The notes beneath the pieces are model-generated. The model had not been told where the DNA came from and did no database searches. It saw only the letters and a list, made by a program, of their open reading frames with translations. Positions 11,481 through 22,758 of a DNA stretch of 64,000 nucleotides are shown here, piece after piece. The stretch is from Symsagittifera roscoffensis (Eukaryota > Xenacoelomorpha > Acoela > Convolutidae). Numbering within the stretch: the stretch's first letter is position 1; every line of letters begins with the position of its first letter. A program made the position numbers and the translations under genes. The DNA is taken from positions 34,773,680 to 34,837,679 of the forward strand of contig NC_087071.1 in the NCBI RefSeq assembly GCF_963678635.1. The letters are read 5' to 3'.

Positions 11481-11886
11481 CGACTTCCAGTTCCGAAGGT
11501 GTATTTTATTTTTCAGTTTTCCCAGTGCAATAATAGTTTTATCTGATGATCCAGTTTCTCAAATTGCTTTAGTGCTATAAAAAAATGTCAATCATGAAAC
11601 ATTCTTGAAATTCAAAGAGCTCTATAAATTTTTTCTCAAGTTCGAGAATTGAAGTAATTTTTTCTTTAAAATAATTCGGTCTTATTTCTGTTTCTCCGCG
11701 TTCCTTCACATTTTTGTCTGTATATATTTTGAAGATTCGGCTTGTTCTAACATTCCGAATATTCTTGTTAAGTTTCAATTAGTGCTTGTGATTGAGTATT
11801 AGGATTGTTTAGTTTAATTTTTTGAAGGTATTTAAACAATTAGATTGGTCTATTCAGTTGCCCTTCATCATAGTTATTACACTCCT

Positions 11887-11930
11887 AGTGCGAGAGCGTC
11901 TGGCTTGTAATCGGGAACTAGACTTAAAAT
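11887..11930 (+). repeat. Hairpin repeat, short copy
   Basis: This copy has GCGAGAGC, a GAGA tetraloop hairpin, followed by TAATCGGGAACTAGAC as in the copy at 49141. The CCCG side of the second stem is missing, so it is truncated. Confidence 0.5.
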
Positions 11931-12302
11931 ATTAAGTAATATTTAGGAGCTAATGAACGCCCTCCCCCTTAAATTTTATAGGGTGAGGACGTTTACTTGA
12001 TTCTAAGTGGGTATTATCAGCTATTCAAATCGAATTAGTAAAACGCATTGCTGAGCAGTATCAAATTTGATTGAACATTATGGCACATGATTTTAACTTG
12101 TTCTGTTCAGGATGTTAATTTGATCCAATGTTTACCTTATAATCTAAGCAAAATAGTCAGTTGCTGAACTAGTAGCACAGAATGTTCTTATCACAATTAC
12201 TGCTGAGTATATTTTGAAATTTCAGTCCTCTCTCTGAAGGTTTCAATTGCATTTTATCTAATCTCTCTCGCATCTGCCCTAAAATATTACATCCAAATTT
12301 TC

Positions 12303-12316
12303 AGTTCGTTCTAGTC
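12303..12316 (+). promoter_or_regulatory. Splice-acceptor-like site just upstream of the CRYL1 start
   Basis: A pyrimidine-rich TTTTCAG ends at 12304, twelve bases before the ATG, and a second TCTAG ends two bases before it. Since the coding region is a single exon, the acceptor would serve a 5' UTR intron or spliced-leader trans-splicing. Confidence 0.35.
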
Positions 12317-13246
12317 ATGGCTGTCCAAGAAATCTCGATTGTAGGATCGGGGGCAATCGGTCAATCTCTGGGTATCATTTTTGCAGTTCATGGAATAAAA
12401 GTAACTTTCTTTGACGCTTTATTCGAGGCAGACTCCTCTAATATTTCAAAAGTTAAAAATGCTATAGTTGACAGGCTAAATGCATCTGAGTTTCCCAAAA
12501 ACGCTGATAAGCTTTTTGAAAAAATTAGTTTTGCTCAATCCTTGAGTGAATGCGTGAAGAATGCAGACCTTGTTTACGAGTGTGTTTTCGAAAATCCTGA
12601 AATTAAGCAAAAAGTGATGCAGGATATCGACAAATATATTTCCACTGATACGATTATGGCATCATCAACCTCTTGCATTATGCCTAGTGTTCTCTCCGCT
12701 GGCCTGAAACATCAAGAGAATTTCATTGTCGCTCACCCAGTTAATCCGCCATTTTATTTGCAGTTAGTGGAAATTGTGCCGGCACCATGGACCAAAGACT
12801 ATGCCGTTCAAAAAGTCAAAGAACTAATGCTTTTTGTTGGTCAGAAGCCAATTTGTCTCAAAAAAGAGGCCGATGGATTTGCCTTGAATAGAGTTCAGTA
12901 TGCGGTTATAAACTCATCGTGGAATCTTGTCAAAGATGGTATCCTGGACCCTGAAGATGTGGACAGTGTTATGGTGTACGGTTTAGGACCGCGCTATGCT
13001 GCCATTGGACCTTTTCAAACAGCGCAAACTAATGCTCCTGGAGGTTTTAAGGACTATATGCAAAGATACGAAGCAGGAATGCTCCGGGTGTCAAAAGACG
13101 CTGGCTTTGAAATTGAGTATGACAAAAAATCTTTCGAAGAAATAAGTTCGTACCTGGAACACAAAATGCCTGTAGCAAACATGGCAGAAAGCATTCAGAA
13201 GAGGGATTCGGTGCTGAAACAGATTAAGAAAATGAAGCAAGAATAA
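12317..13246 (+). CDS. CRYL1: Lambda-crystallin homolog / L-gulonate 3-dehydrogenase
   Basis: The frame is an intact 309-residue, single-exon enzyme of the 3-hydroxyacyl-CoA dehydrogenase superfamily. Residues 7-12 form the N-terminal Rossmann glycine motif (VGSGAIG), with an acidic residue ending strand 2 for NAD preference. The signature SSTSCIMPS and IVAHPVNPP follow near residues 115-145. The His of AHPVNPP is the family's catalytic base. The C-terminal domain has the usual NRVQYA helix and a YGLGPRYAAIGPF segment. Length and order agree with vertebrate CRYL1 (about 320 residues), which oxidises L-gulonate in the cytosolic uronate pathway. The ATG is the first Met and lies next to the Rossmann fold. 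The assignment is by family memory. Confidence 0.92.
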   Translation: MAVQEISIVGSGAIGQSLGIIFAVHGIKVTFFDALFEADSSNISKVKNAIVDRLNASEFPKNADKLFEKISFAQSLSECVKNADLVYECVFENPEIKQKVMQDIDKYISTDTIMASSTSCIMPSVLSAGLKHQENFIVAHPVNPPFYLQLVEIVPAPWTKDYAVQKVKELMLFVGQKPICLKKEADGFALNRVQYAVINSSWNLVKDGILDPEDVDSVMVYGLGPRYAAIGPFQTAQTNAPGGFKDYMQRYEAGMLRVSKDAGFEIEYDKKSFEEISSYLEHKMPVANMAESIQKRDSVLKQIKKMKQE

Positions 13247-13339
13247 TAAACTACGCTAGCCTCCGAAATATCCGCATCCAATTTGCAGAGGATCAATTTC
13301 TGTTTGTAAATAAATTTAAAAAATCAGCTACATATTTGC

Positions 13340-13345
13340 AATAAA
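13340..13345 (+). terminator. CRYL1 polyadenylation signal
   Basis: A canonical AATAAA lies 94 bases after the stop codon, in a T-rich context suitable for 3' end formation. Confidence 0.55.
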
Positions 13346-13349
13346 CATT

Positions 13350-16300
13350 TTTTTTTAAATTCTTCTTGAAATGGAAAATTGTTTTCATTATTTTAATATC
13401 TGGATTCTTTATTATTTGTAAAACTTAGATTAATTGCTGTGATTATTTTGTACACATTTTTATATCTGAGATGACATCGCTCTGATTTGCCCTCGTGTTG
13501 AAATTTGGAGTGAATAACGAAATAAAACCGCGAGCATCCTTTTCAGTTTAGGCATTTGGCATAAGGTTTGGACATTGCGAAACGGAAACGTAAATTATGA
13601 ATTAACAACCGTTTATCTTCATGCGTATTCAGTTTGAGCTATGTAACAGCATGATTAACTATCTGTAGGCGTCAAGTTAACAGTCTGATTCAGGATAGCT
13701 AGGTTTAGCATATAGGTTTGGGCGTTACGTCTAGCCCACGGATCATCAACGCGCAAGGTTTATCTAAAGCTTTGAAAAAATAATCCTTAACGCTTGCTTA
13801 TGATTAACTTTTTGCCTCATATAAATTGTCAAAAAATTGTGCAATTTTCAATTTGGTTGCAGTTTTCTTTCGGATCTGGGTCATTTTTTAGGTTTTTAAT
13901 TATTAAATATGAACCTAATTGTTCATTAATCATAGTAATAAAAATCTTCATAACGAAAGGTACAATTTGCAATAGTAGCTCATGAAAGGTAAGTCAGAAA
14001 ACCAACAAAGGCTTTTTGAAGACTGACCATTATGATAGCCAGCTTAAATTGATTAGTTAAACAAGAGTAGCTGGAGGCTGTGCAAGTATAACAAAAAAGT
14101 TCTGACCACATTCATAAAATAAACTAAAAAGCGGTTTTTTTAGATTTGTGCCGTTATTTTTTGGGCGTAATGTGATGAGAGGAAAGACGAAAGTGTAGAA
14201 GAAGATGATAAGCAACAGCTACATATTGCATCAAGAAACTTTGTGAAAAAATCGACACCTGCAGTATCGAAATATGAAAAAATTTTGAGATGCAATATGA
14301 GTTGTTGATTATCCGGTATCAAGCACATGTGAAAAAAATCAAACAAAACACACTATTTTGAAAAAAATTTCACGTTACCACGTGATGTTATCTTTCTAAT
14401 TTGTTTTGGTTGATTGCTCCAGGAAAGATATCGGAAGATAATATTCAACTAAGTGTTTCAACTAAAGCACTAGTTTTTCAAATATGGCACCGGAACTTAC
14501 TAAAGGCGTGTGTTTTATCGCTTGTTATTAAACATAATTGACCACAGTTGTTTCCGAAACATCAATAACGACAAAGTCTAAAAAAGGTCATGTTTTTTTT
14601 TGCCAACGAAGCGCTAGATTCGAGTGTTGGAGTAAAACCAAATGTCACTGTTTGAGTACAATTTTTTCTATTATAAAACCTAATCGCTTGCTTCACTCGC
14701 TCAAAATTAGGTTAAAAAGAAAAGTCAAATCGACGGCACAGTTTTTCATTGAAGTTCTCTAAATATTAGTCAATCACGGCTGAAATGGCGTGAATGCGAT
14801 ATACTACTTGACCCACCCTGATAAGTGTTTGTGGCTCCTGAAAAAAAAGTAACGAAGAAAGAAAACACTTTCTAATTGACTTTTCTCAAGAACAAGAAAG
14901 ATCACGTTATAAAAATTAGGTAATTGCTTTTTAGCATTTTTTCTCAATTTAATCTAGTGAGTGGGAGCGGTTACGCAACCACATGCCTGTCGTAATATAA
15001 AAATTGATACAAAAGGATAGTATGTTACTTATAATGAGAGAATGAAGTTTCTTATGTCTAAACTAAGAACATTGAGACCTCGGTAGATTGAATCTAATTG
15101 TCTAGTTCATTATTTACCCTTGCAATAAACAATGGTATTGCAATTGGGTACTAGACTTTTTCCCGTAACTAACTTTGTTCACAGATTTCAACATACATGC
15201 AAGACACGACATGAATGCAGTATCTACTTGCTGTTTGAGCCCATGAGTTTGTCACTCACACTGTGCATCGTTATTAGTGTTTTTCCTGTAAATTCGCAGT
15301 TTAAAAATTTCTAATGATTTTTCTTGGTATTTTTCGATTTTTCGACTTCGTCCTTTTCGGTTTTTATGTCGTCTTAGTTTCCGCTTTGCTTTTCAAGCCA
15401 ACTACATCACTTATATGAATGTCATATACGGAGGTTAATGCTTCTGTTTATTTTTTTTTGTTTGAGACCTATCTTTTGAACTTCGGCTTTTTATTTGTAT
15501 CAACAATTGAACTTGGCAGAGATAAGTATTTCAATTTTGACTTCTTTGTCACGTAAGTTTTTTTACCCAAAAACTTTTCAATGCTGCTTTACGTGGGCTG
15601 GTACAAGGATCGATAACCAAAGGAGCTGAACACAAGTAAGATCTTCCCTTGCCTGGTTTTTTGGTAATATTGGCATTAAAATTTCCCGAGGTTGCATACC
15701 CCTCGGTTAAGATCTTCTCTTTTTAAAGTTTTTGAAGGCTGCCTATATTTTACAGAAAAGTCGTTGTTTTTTTTTATTTAATAGCTGAAATCTCTTTCAA
15801 AATTCCTCCTGTTGACACATCTTTTTTCTTTGGATTTGAAACCCTTCTCCTCTTCGAAGTTGACCAAATCGAAGTCAAAATGGTATTGTAAGATTTTGAG
15901 AGTGTGATTCAGTTAAGCGGCCTGGTTAAGGAACGTAACGGTATTTTGCACCTGTACTTATATATCATGTGCAGGCTCATTTCTGTGCTCATTTTCATAT
16001 TCAATGACTTTTTTTGGCCTTATCCAGGAATTTATGGAGCCACTCGTTTAAAATTTGACATGTAGCCTTTTTGTTGTTTCTTCGCGCAGCTAAAATACTC
16101 AGCTGGCCATTTTCTTGAAATTATGCGCTTATACCGAAGCGAGCAGCGTTTTCAATCATACAAGCCTTTATTTCTGATTCCCAATATGAAAAATTAACTC
16201 GTTCTTTGTACTTTTGAAGTTGTTCAGGGTGTTTTTTTTCCCCAAGTTAAGTTGCATATACAAAAATCCAATTACTATTTAACTTTTGGTCATTTTGATG

Positions 16301-16740
16301 TTTTTTCTTCATTTATATTTCAAATTTTTCAACTAGATATTTTTAACGGAAGTTTTATAGCTCCGAATGAAATCAATACGCCCAACTCGAATTTAGAAAG
16401 ATATTGCATATGCTGTGATTTTTTCCTGAAAATATGGGATTTAAAGTTAGCCTAATTTGGAAAAGGTGAAGCGCAATATTTTCAGTTCTAATAACGCTGA
16501 AGCGGCGATTTAATCCAGTTAAAAGCATTCCAAATGAATGAAGGCAAGCTATTTGGTCTGATTAATACTATACGAGAAACAAATCGTTTTTTACTCAATA
16601 TAGCCTGTTAATCTTCAGCAAAATCTGGAAATTGTTCAATTTTTTCGTGGATTTTTTATCCAATTACTTTAAAGTGATCCGTGAAAACACACGATATCCA
16701 GTTGTCTACTTTGTAAAAAAAATGTATAACTTTGATTTTC
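13350..16740. other. Gene-free AT-rich stretch
   Basis: No exon with matching splice sites and natural protein sequence was found. The only structured item seen is the hairpin-repeat copy at 15116-15185. Other open frames are short and low-complexity. Confidence 0.5.
15116..15185 (+). repeat. Hairpin repeat, copy with both stems
   Basis: Stem 1 is ACCCTTG with CAATGGT. Stem 2 is GGG (15146-15148) with CCC (15162-15164), separated by TACTAGACTTTTT. The sequence continues as GTAACTAACTTTGTTCAC, shared with the copies at 50601 and 54236. Confidence 0.6.
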
Positions 16741-16764
16741 ATTTTTTGAAATTATAGGGTAGCA

Positions 16765-16969
16765 ATGTCTGAGAGAAACTATGGAAAACGACCTTCAAAT
16801 TTTGGTGCCCCAAATGGAGGCTACGGCGGAAGAGGTGGTCCTAAACAGTTTCGTCCTGCCTACAACAACCACAATCATAATTATCCTCAAGTTGATGTCT
16901 TTTCCAATGACGTCCCTTTAGGCCCCGGAAGGCACTCGGCCAATTCGAATCCTCCTGCTGATTATCCAG
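16765..16969 (+). CDS. Zinc-finger gene exon 1
   Basis: This exon encodes the Met start and a 68-residue Gly/Asn/Pro-rich head. The donor is CCAG-GTTTGT, leaving one base of a Gly codon. An acceptor-like TTATAG ends only seven bases before the ATG, so a non-coding exon or a spliced leader may precede it. Confidence 0.8.
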
Positions 16970-19398
16970 GTTTGTTTATTTACCAAAGTCGACTTAAAAA
17001 CTCCGGTCTCAAGATGGGAAGGGTCCCAGTGTCATCCGCCTATTAAGCTTAGACCGGATACGGCAAAATGGATGATATGTCCCCTCCCCCCACGGTTGGT
17101 GTTGCTTTGATTGGGACAGGGGGCTAAAAAACTGAAAACATTTTACTGGAATTTTCTTAGGTTCTGTTGATTTTTAATTTAAGGCTCAAACATTTCATTG
17201 CAATTATGAGTTTTGAACCTCAACTATTTGAAAAGAGCTGTGACCTTGGGTTTAATTTATTTGCACATGTTTTTCGTGCCATCTTTTCTATGCCCTATAG
17301 ACAGTAAGGAATTTGATCCTATGTCATGAATTTGGCTACCTTTATGCCAAAAAGGTCAATACTTTGGTATTGTTTACGACATTCATTTTTGGTTTATGAT
17401 CTCAAAAGTAGTCGAGTAATTCATTGCGCTCCTTTTTTCCTCTTTTTTTTAACAGGGTCTGCGAACTAAATTTGAAGCTTAATTCAAATCCAATTAAATG
17501 CCCAATAACTAGTGATATCGGAAAAACGAGTGATATCGGACAAGTTTTCTATCTAGTAGAGAACTCCCCCCTTTCGTAACAGGGGGAGGGGGAATAGTTG
17601 AAGAGATCCCTGAATTATAATCGATTTTCTGTTCTAGGGTTTGGAGCAGGTCACGGATATCAAGGTCCTCCCGCTGGACCTGCTCCTCCGATGCCACGTG
17701 CTCCCTTCCAGGCTGTGGCGAAATCGGTCATACCGTGCGAGTACTGCGATGCTCATTTTATCAGTCCAGAAATGCTAACAATTCATCTTCAAGATATCCA
17801 TCGAATCACTAGGAATGTACAATACCCAACATCCGCCCATTATATCCCAAATTCAGCTTCCCAGCCCAACCCTAATGTATTGCCTCTGCCACCTAGAGAA
17901 TTCGATCAACGGGATCCAAAACGTCGAAGTCCTGTGACTAAAAATAGTTTTGTGCCGAGAGCCAATAATACCGCGTCTAACGCAATAATTCACGATGTTA
18001 GTCGAAATCCAATGCAGCAGTTTACCTCTTTCGTTGACGGAACTGATAAGAACAATCCGAAGCCAAAAAAGGAAAAGAATTATGACTGTACAGAATGTGG
18101 AAAGAGATTCACATCTGCTGGGGGGGTTGAGCAGCATAGAATGGTTAACCACCCTACAGTTGAAGATACGCTTCCAACCAGATGCGAAGTATGCGCGAAG
18201 GTCTTCAAAACTTACGTGCAGTATTACCAGCATAGAATCAATGCGCATGAGTTTAACGGCGTTGCGAATGGAATTCTAAACCCGACTAATAACTCGGGTA
18301 ACAAGGAAGGGAAATTTGTGCACCCTAAAAAAGGTCACCCTGATTCAGATATGGGGTATTTGTGTCAAAGATGTAACAAGATGTTCCAAAAATATCTAAG
18401 CTATGTCGCCCATGCGAGGACAAAACACAACGAGTTGAAGAACGTGCACGTGTGTAAAGATTGCGACACGCCATTCTGGGCTAAATTGGACCTAGGTACA
18501 AGTATAATTATTGTATCCCTAGAAAGTACGCTAGGTTCAGTAGTGACAAAACAACTAAATTTGTTTACAGGATATTATTTGAAAGGTTTCTTATCTAACG
18601 AAAGAAAAAAATGTTTTTCTGCGATCTGAATAATTAAAAATAGTTATCATAAGTACTTAACATAAATAGTTATCATTCAATTAACAATTGATAGTTTTGG
18701 AAAGAAAGTTTTTTTTTCAGTTTTTATCAAGCTGAATTTGTCATTTGATCATTTAGGCTGACAGTCGGCTTAATGTCGAACACAATTTCATTAGTTATAA
18801 ACATAGCTGTTGGCGAGTCAGATAAACAGTAGTTTTTGGGACTTGATGATCATACATGTAACTGAATTTAGATCGACATCATTGCGTGTATCCAGATGAC
18901 ACTGAAATATACCAATGCCCAGACTGCAGTGTGAAATTGACATCTCAAGAAAAGTACGAAAAACACTGGCATTTTACCCACAACAAGCATAATTTATTCA
19001 ATTGCGATATATGCCGCAAGCCGTTTTTGGAGCACGCCTCCTATAAGCAACACATGGAAGCGCATAAGCCAGGCGATAATGAAAAATTCACACTGTTATG
19101 TAATTTCTGCGATCAAAAGTTCGAGAAAGTTTCGCATGCTGAGAATCATACGAGGCAATATCACAGTAGCGCCGGTGCGTTTATAGAGAAAGTTTGCAGT
19201 AAGTGTTTCAATGATTACACCGCGAATTCGACGGATGTTTTGGGAGTCTGTGAAAGGTGCGTAAAAGAATCAGTTGATGAACAATTTAGCCCACATGAAA
19301 AGGGTCAACAACAACAACAACAGCAACCAGAAGAGCTATACCAGCATCAACAGTATCATGATCAGTCGTTTACAGATGATGTGCCGACTAATTTCTGA
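16765..19398 (+). CDS. C2H2 zinc-finger protein, three exons (529 residues)
   Basis: The coding exons are 16765-16969, 17638-18495 and 18872-19398. Both introns are GT-AG in phase 1, and the joined length is exactly 530 codons including the stop. The N-terminus is Gly/Pro/Asn-rich and disordered, with an RGG-like GGYGGRGG near residue 20. At least seven Cys-x2-Cys ... His-x3-5-His units follow, in loosely spaced pairs rather than a Kruppel array, with no TGEKP linkers. The tail has a polyglutamine run encoded by CAA repeats. It is likely a nuclear nucleic-acid-binding protein. The RGG-like head and separated fingers would also suit an RNA-binding role. I cannot name an ortholog. Confidence 0.85.
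17072..17130 (+). repeat. Dispersed GC-rich repeat, copy 2 (zinc-finger intron 1)
   Basis: It shares CACGGTTGG and the GGGGGCTAA end with 9826-9884. A further C-run/G-run pair at 17565-17592 (CCCCCC ... GGGGGAGGGGG) lies just before exon 2 and may be a related hairpin. Confidence 0.4.
17638..18495 (+). CDS. Zinc-finger gene exon 2
   Basis: This is the main exon. It starts with a GFGAGHGYQGPP low-complexity link, then a first finger (CEYC ... HLQDIH) and a long Pro/Asn-rich spacer. Fingers with CTEC, CEVC, CQRC and the start of one with CKDC follow. The acceptor is TTCTAG and the donor is CTAG-GTACAAG, which splits a codon after its first base and so matches exon 3. Confidence 0.85.
18872..19398 (+). 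CDS. Zinc-finger gene exon 3
   Basis: The acceptor is AATTTAG at 18871. The first two bases complete the Asp codon from exon 2, and the next residues DRHHC finish the split CKDC finger. Fingers CPDC ... HFTH, CDIC ... HMEAH, CNFC ... HTRQYH and a CSKC ... CERC zinc-ribbon-like pair follow. The end is Gln/His-rich. The stop is TGA at 19396-19398. Confidence 0.85.
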
Positions 19399-19499
19399 AG
19401 TGTTTATAAAATGTTACGAAGTTTTGTTCATCCTAAAACTGAAAATAATATCATGATGCAGTGCTCAGATAGTATAAATTGTTCAGATAAGGCTTAAGT

Positions 19500-19505
19500 A
19501 ATAAA
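19500..19505 (+). terminator. Polyadenylation signal of the zinc-finger gene
   Basis: AATAAA lies about 100 bases past the stop and is followed by an A run and a T-rich stretch. Confidence 0.5.
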
Positions 19506-19509
19506 AAAA

Positions 19510-21230
19510 ATTGAAAGAAATTTTTTATGGATTTTAACGAACATTATAATTAAGCGTTTTGCATATGGGATCCTATTTTCACTTTGTAACTTGTGATGCG
19601 AAATTTCGGCGAAAAAAATTGTAATTTTGCCTACTTTCGTTTACACATCTGAGCACACTTGGTCGCGCAAATTGTTCCGTAAATTGCATGAATAATTTAT
19701 AATTTACGTTAAATATGACACATCTGCTGGCTTCTATCAAAGTGATTTTTTGATTAGTAATAACGAATTCCACATTCTTTTAGTGACTTTGATGTAATGG
19801 AGTTTATTGACAAAGTTTGCTACTAACTTTAATAAGCTCATAGGCTCAAAAATGATTCAGAGTATTGAGTGGTATACTTTTTTGGAACTAGCAGAAGCCT
19901 TTGGCTTGCTTCGCTCGCCTAAATTCGTATAAATAAACAAAAATAGATAAGATTCGGACCACAGAGTCCCATATAGACTAGGCAACAGTTTTGAGCCCAT
20001 TTTAAGCTTGGTTTTTTTGCTTAGCCTTACGTCTGATTAAGTTTTGATTAGCTTATAATTTTAGCTGATTACTGATAATTTCGAAGTCCGATTTCGAATC
20101 GTTTCGCAGTGCGCTCAAAGTGCACAACTGAGTTATGACTAAAGTCGAAATGCTCGAGAGCGCAATTCAAAAATTATAAAGAATATGTTATCTAAGGTGC
20201 AAGTACTTGTACTAATAAGACCTTTCGAACGTTTTCTTGAAACATTTTTTCGGTATTTGAGGATACAAACTTTGAGCACAGCCTTAACTTTTCTTCTTTT
20301 AGACCGCCTTTCAATAACTTCACAATTTTTGCTGATCTTGGTTTTCGGTCATTATCAGTGATTTACTGAACACTGCTCGCCAAAGCATATTATCATCAGA
20401 TAGCTTATCACAATCTTCAGTCTTCAACTCGTTTTCATATGAGTCGGACATCTCCACTGACGGACAATTTTTTGAGGTATTTGAATTTTTTGGCTACTGC
20501 AGCATATACGTTTTTTGTAGGATTTAAGCAGTCATCCAATTGAATCAAAATATACTATATCATCCATTAATAAGAGCAGAGTAGGCTTTTCTTTAACAAT
20601 ACTGGTCAACATACGAAAAGTTAAAACGGAAACTTGACAAACTCGTTTTTTATAACTAAGGTCAAAGTTATGAAATATTCAATGTTTCCTTGTTCCAATC
20701 TCATTTCTTGTCGGCTCTCTGATTCCAGTTTCTTGTGTTGCTGGTTGCAGAGCGCTCGAAAGATCACCAACTTCTAGATTGCCCGAGGCAATATAACTCA
20801 TTGAGTATGGTTCAAGTGGTTATAAACAATTGAGTTTAGCGCTCATTCTGAATTTAATTCGATTGTTGATAAATGTTATATTTGATCTTTTCTTGAAAAA
20901 ATGTTAAAAAATCGAAAAAAAGATTAGCAATAAAACAAAATTTAAGCCTCATCTACCCAGTAGCGTCGAATGTGTATCTGCTGCTAACTGCTTTCAACTT
21001 TTGATTATACAGATTGTAAATTGATGACAGGGCGAAATTAAATCGGCGAAATAAAATGAGAACTTTCCGTGTTTGAGAAAAAGAAAACTACAACCCATGA
21101 TTTGTGCACTTACTCTTTGGCCTTCATCACTAACCGCTTTTAGTAATTTATCAAGTTTTCAAATCTTAAGCAATTTTTTCACATGTTTAATCTGCAGGAA
21201 TTAGTTCTCATAGCTGAAAACGGCCCGGGC
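19510..21230. other. Gene-free AT-rich stretch
   Basis: I see no supported gene or named repeat here. Open frames are short and low in complexity. Confidence 0.45.
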
Positions 21231-21233
21231 TGA

Positions 21234-21905
21234 CAAAAATGCTTATCAAGCTATTTCATAGTATGAAAAAATGCTTATCATACTATTTCATAGACCAAAA
21301 AAACTCTATGAGAATAGCATGATAAGCCTTTTTTCCTTACTAGGAAGTATTATGATAGGCATTTCGTACATGGTCTGGAATTAAAAAATAATTAGACTGG
21401 TGGATCAGTAGTTTTTGAGCGAAAAGCTTTTGTCGATCAAACTGATATTCGTAACTCGTCAAATGTTGGTAAGGCAATAGTTATAACAGGTACTAGCCAA
21501 TAATATCCATACTCAATGTGTCAGAAGAAATTAGCATCAATACCATTTTTTAATCAATAAAATTGTATGATAAGCATTTTTTCATGCTATGAAATTGTAT
21601 GATAAGCATATTTTTCATACTATGGAATTGTATGAAAAGCATTTTTTTCATAATATGAAATTGTATGATAAGCATTTTTTCATACTAAGAAGCTGAATGA
21701 TAATCATTTTTTTTTCATACTATGAAATTGTATGACGAGCCTTTTTTTCATACTATGAAACTGTATGATAATCAATTTTTCACACTATGAAATTGTATGA
21801 CAAGCATTTTTTCATACTATGAAATTGTATAATAAGCATTTTTTCCTTACTATGAAATTGTATGATAGGCATTCCTTTCCACTCTATGACATTGTATGAA
21901 TAGGA
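21234..21905. repeat. Minisatellite with inverted and direct arms (unit about 32-38 bases)
   Basis: About ten or eleven degenerate direct copies of a unit like AAATTGTATGATAAGCATTT plus TTTCATACTATG fill 21559-21905. Two copies in the opposite orientation (AAAATGCTTATCATACTA) lie at 21234-21300, with diverged relatives to about 21375. The two arms can pair across a 200-base spacer to form a long hairpin. Each unit also holds a short internal inverted repeat (CATACTATG / TATGATAAG). Confidence 0.8.
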
Positions 21906-22749
21906 TCTGTTTGTAAATTTATGAAACAGGATGGAAAGCTTTTCTTGCATAATTGAAAAATGATTTACTACTATGTCAATTTTCCAAAACTAAATTGAGG
22001 CAACTGAATCTAAGAGCCACCCATAAAGCATGCTATTTCTGAACAATGGAGACACCGAGAAAAAATTAGGGGCTTGGAACCTCGACTGCCTTTTCCACCA
22101 ATTCTCCGCAAGTTTCAGACAGCTGAAAGAAATACAACAAAACTTGAGATGAAAGTCACTGCCAGATGAGATCAACACTGAATCAGCTGTCGAGACCAAT
22201 ATCCAGTCGTATTCAGCCTCTGCATTCTATAAAGAACTATTTCAGAACATCTATCCTTAAAAACAACTCATATATTGTAACTTCTTCCCACATCACAAAA
22301 ATCATCATTTGAGACCGCGATAGGAGTCATATATTAGACAATACTGGCAAAACTCAACCAAGGTATGGAGCACAGGAACACAATACTGCGCAGATTTACA
22401 AGGTAAAATCTGTGCCTTAATATGTTTCTGAGCGCCATCAGTTGAAAACGAAAATATTTTCATAGTCCGTCACAATTTAGTTTAAATGAGATGTGCGCTG
22501 TTAATAGAATAGAAGTTTTTAAAATTTTGAAAAACACGCTCACCGTTTCAAAAATTAACATTCTAGTGTCTAAAGGTTTCCATTAGCAGTGATTTGGAAC
22601 GAGATCTTTCAACAAGAAGTTTCAAAAAGATCATAAGGTTATTCATTATTACACATTTTGATTAGCTAAATACTCAGTGCTTCTTACTTGAAGCGATGAC
22701 CGCTTCCATAGATGACAATTTTCGGGGAAAACTTCGTCAACACTGACAA
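21906..22749. other. Unassigned stretch left of the Helitron-like array
   Basis: This stretch probably includes the 3' end of the minus-strand element, since helicase-like reading runs left to about 22750. A minus frame at 21990-22199 is Ser/Cys-rich with no recognised domain. The exact element end was not found. Confidence 0.35.
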
Positions 22750-22758
22750 TCCTTTTGT

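Larger units (their letters stand above)
8961..12316. other. Gene-free AT-rich stretch with small dispersed repeats
   Basis: I find no convincing exon here. It holds a GC-rich dispersed repeat (9826-9884), small local duplications (a 13-base unit twice near 10380-10405; CAATTATACCTGCAC twice near 11200 and 11221), a weak zinc-ribbon-like minus frame (11262-11480) and a hairpin-repeat copy (11887-11930). Confidence 0.5.

Noticed and set aside
21559-21905. CRISPR array
   Set aside because: Units abut without unique spacers, the repeats are degenerate and AT-rich, and the host is an animal.
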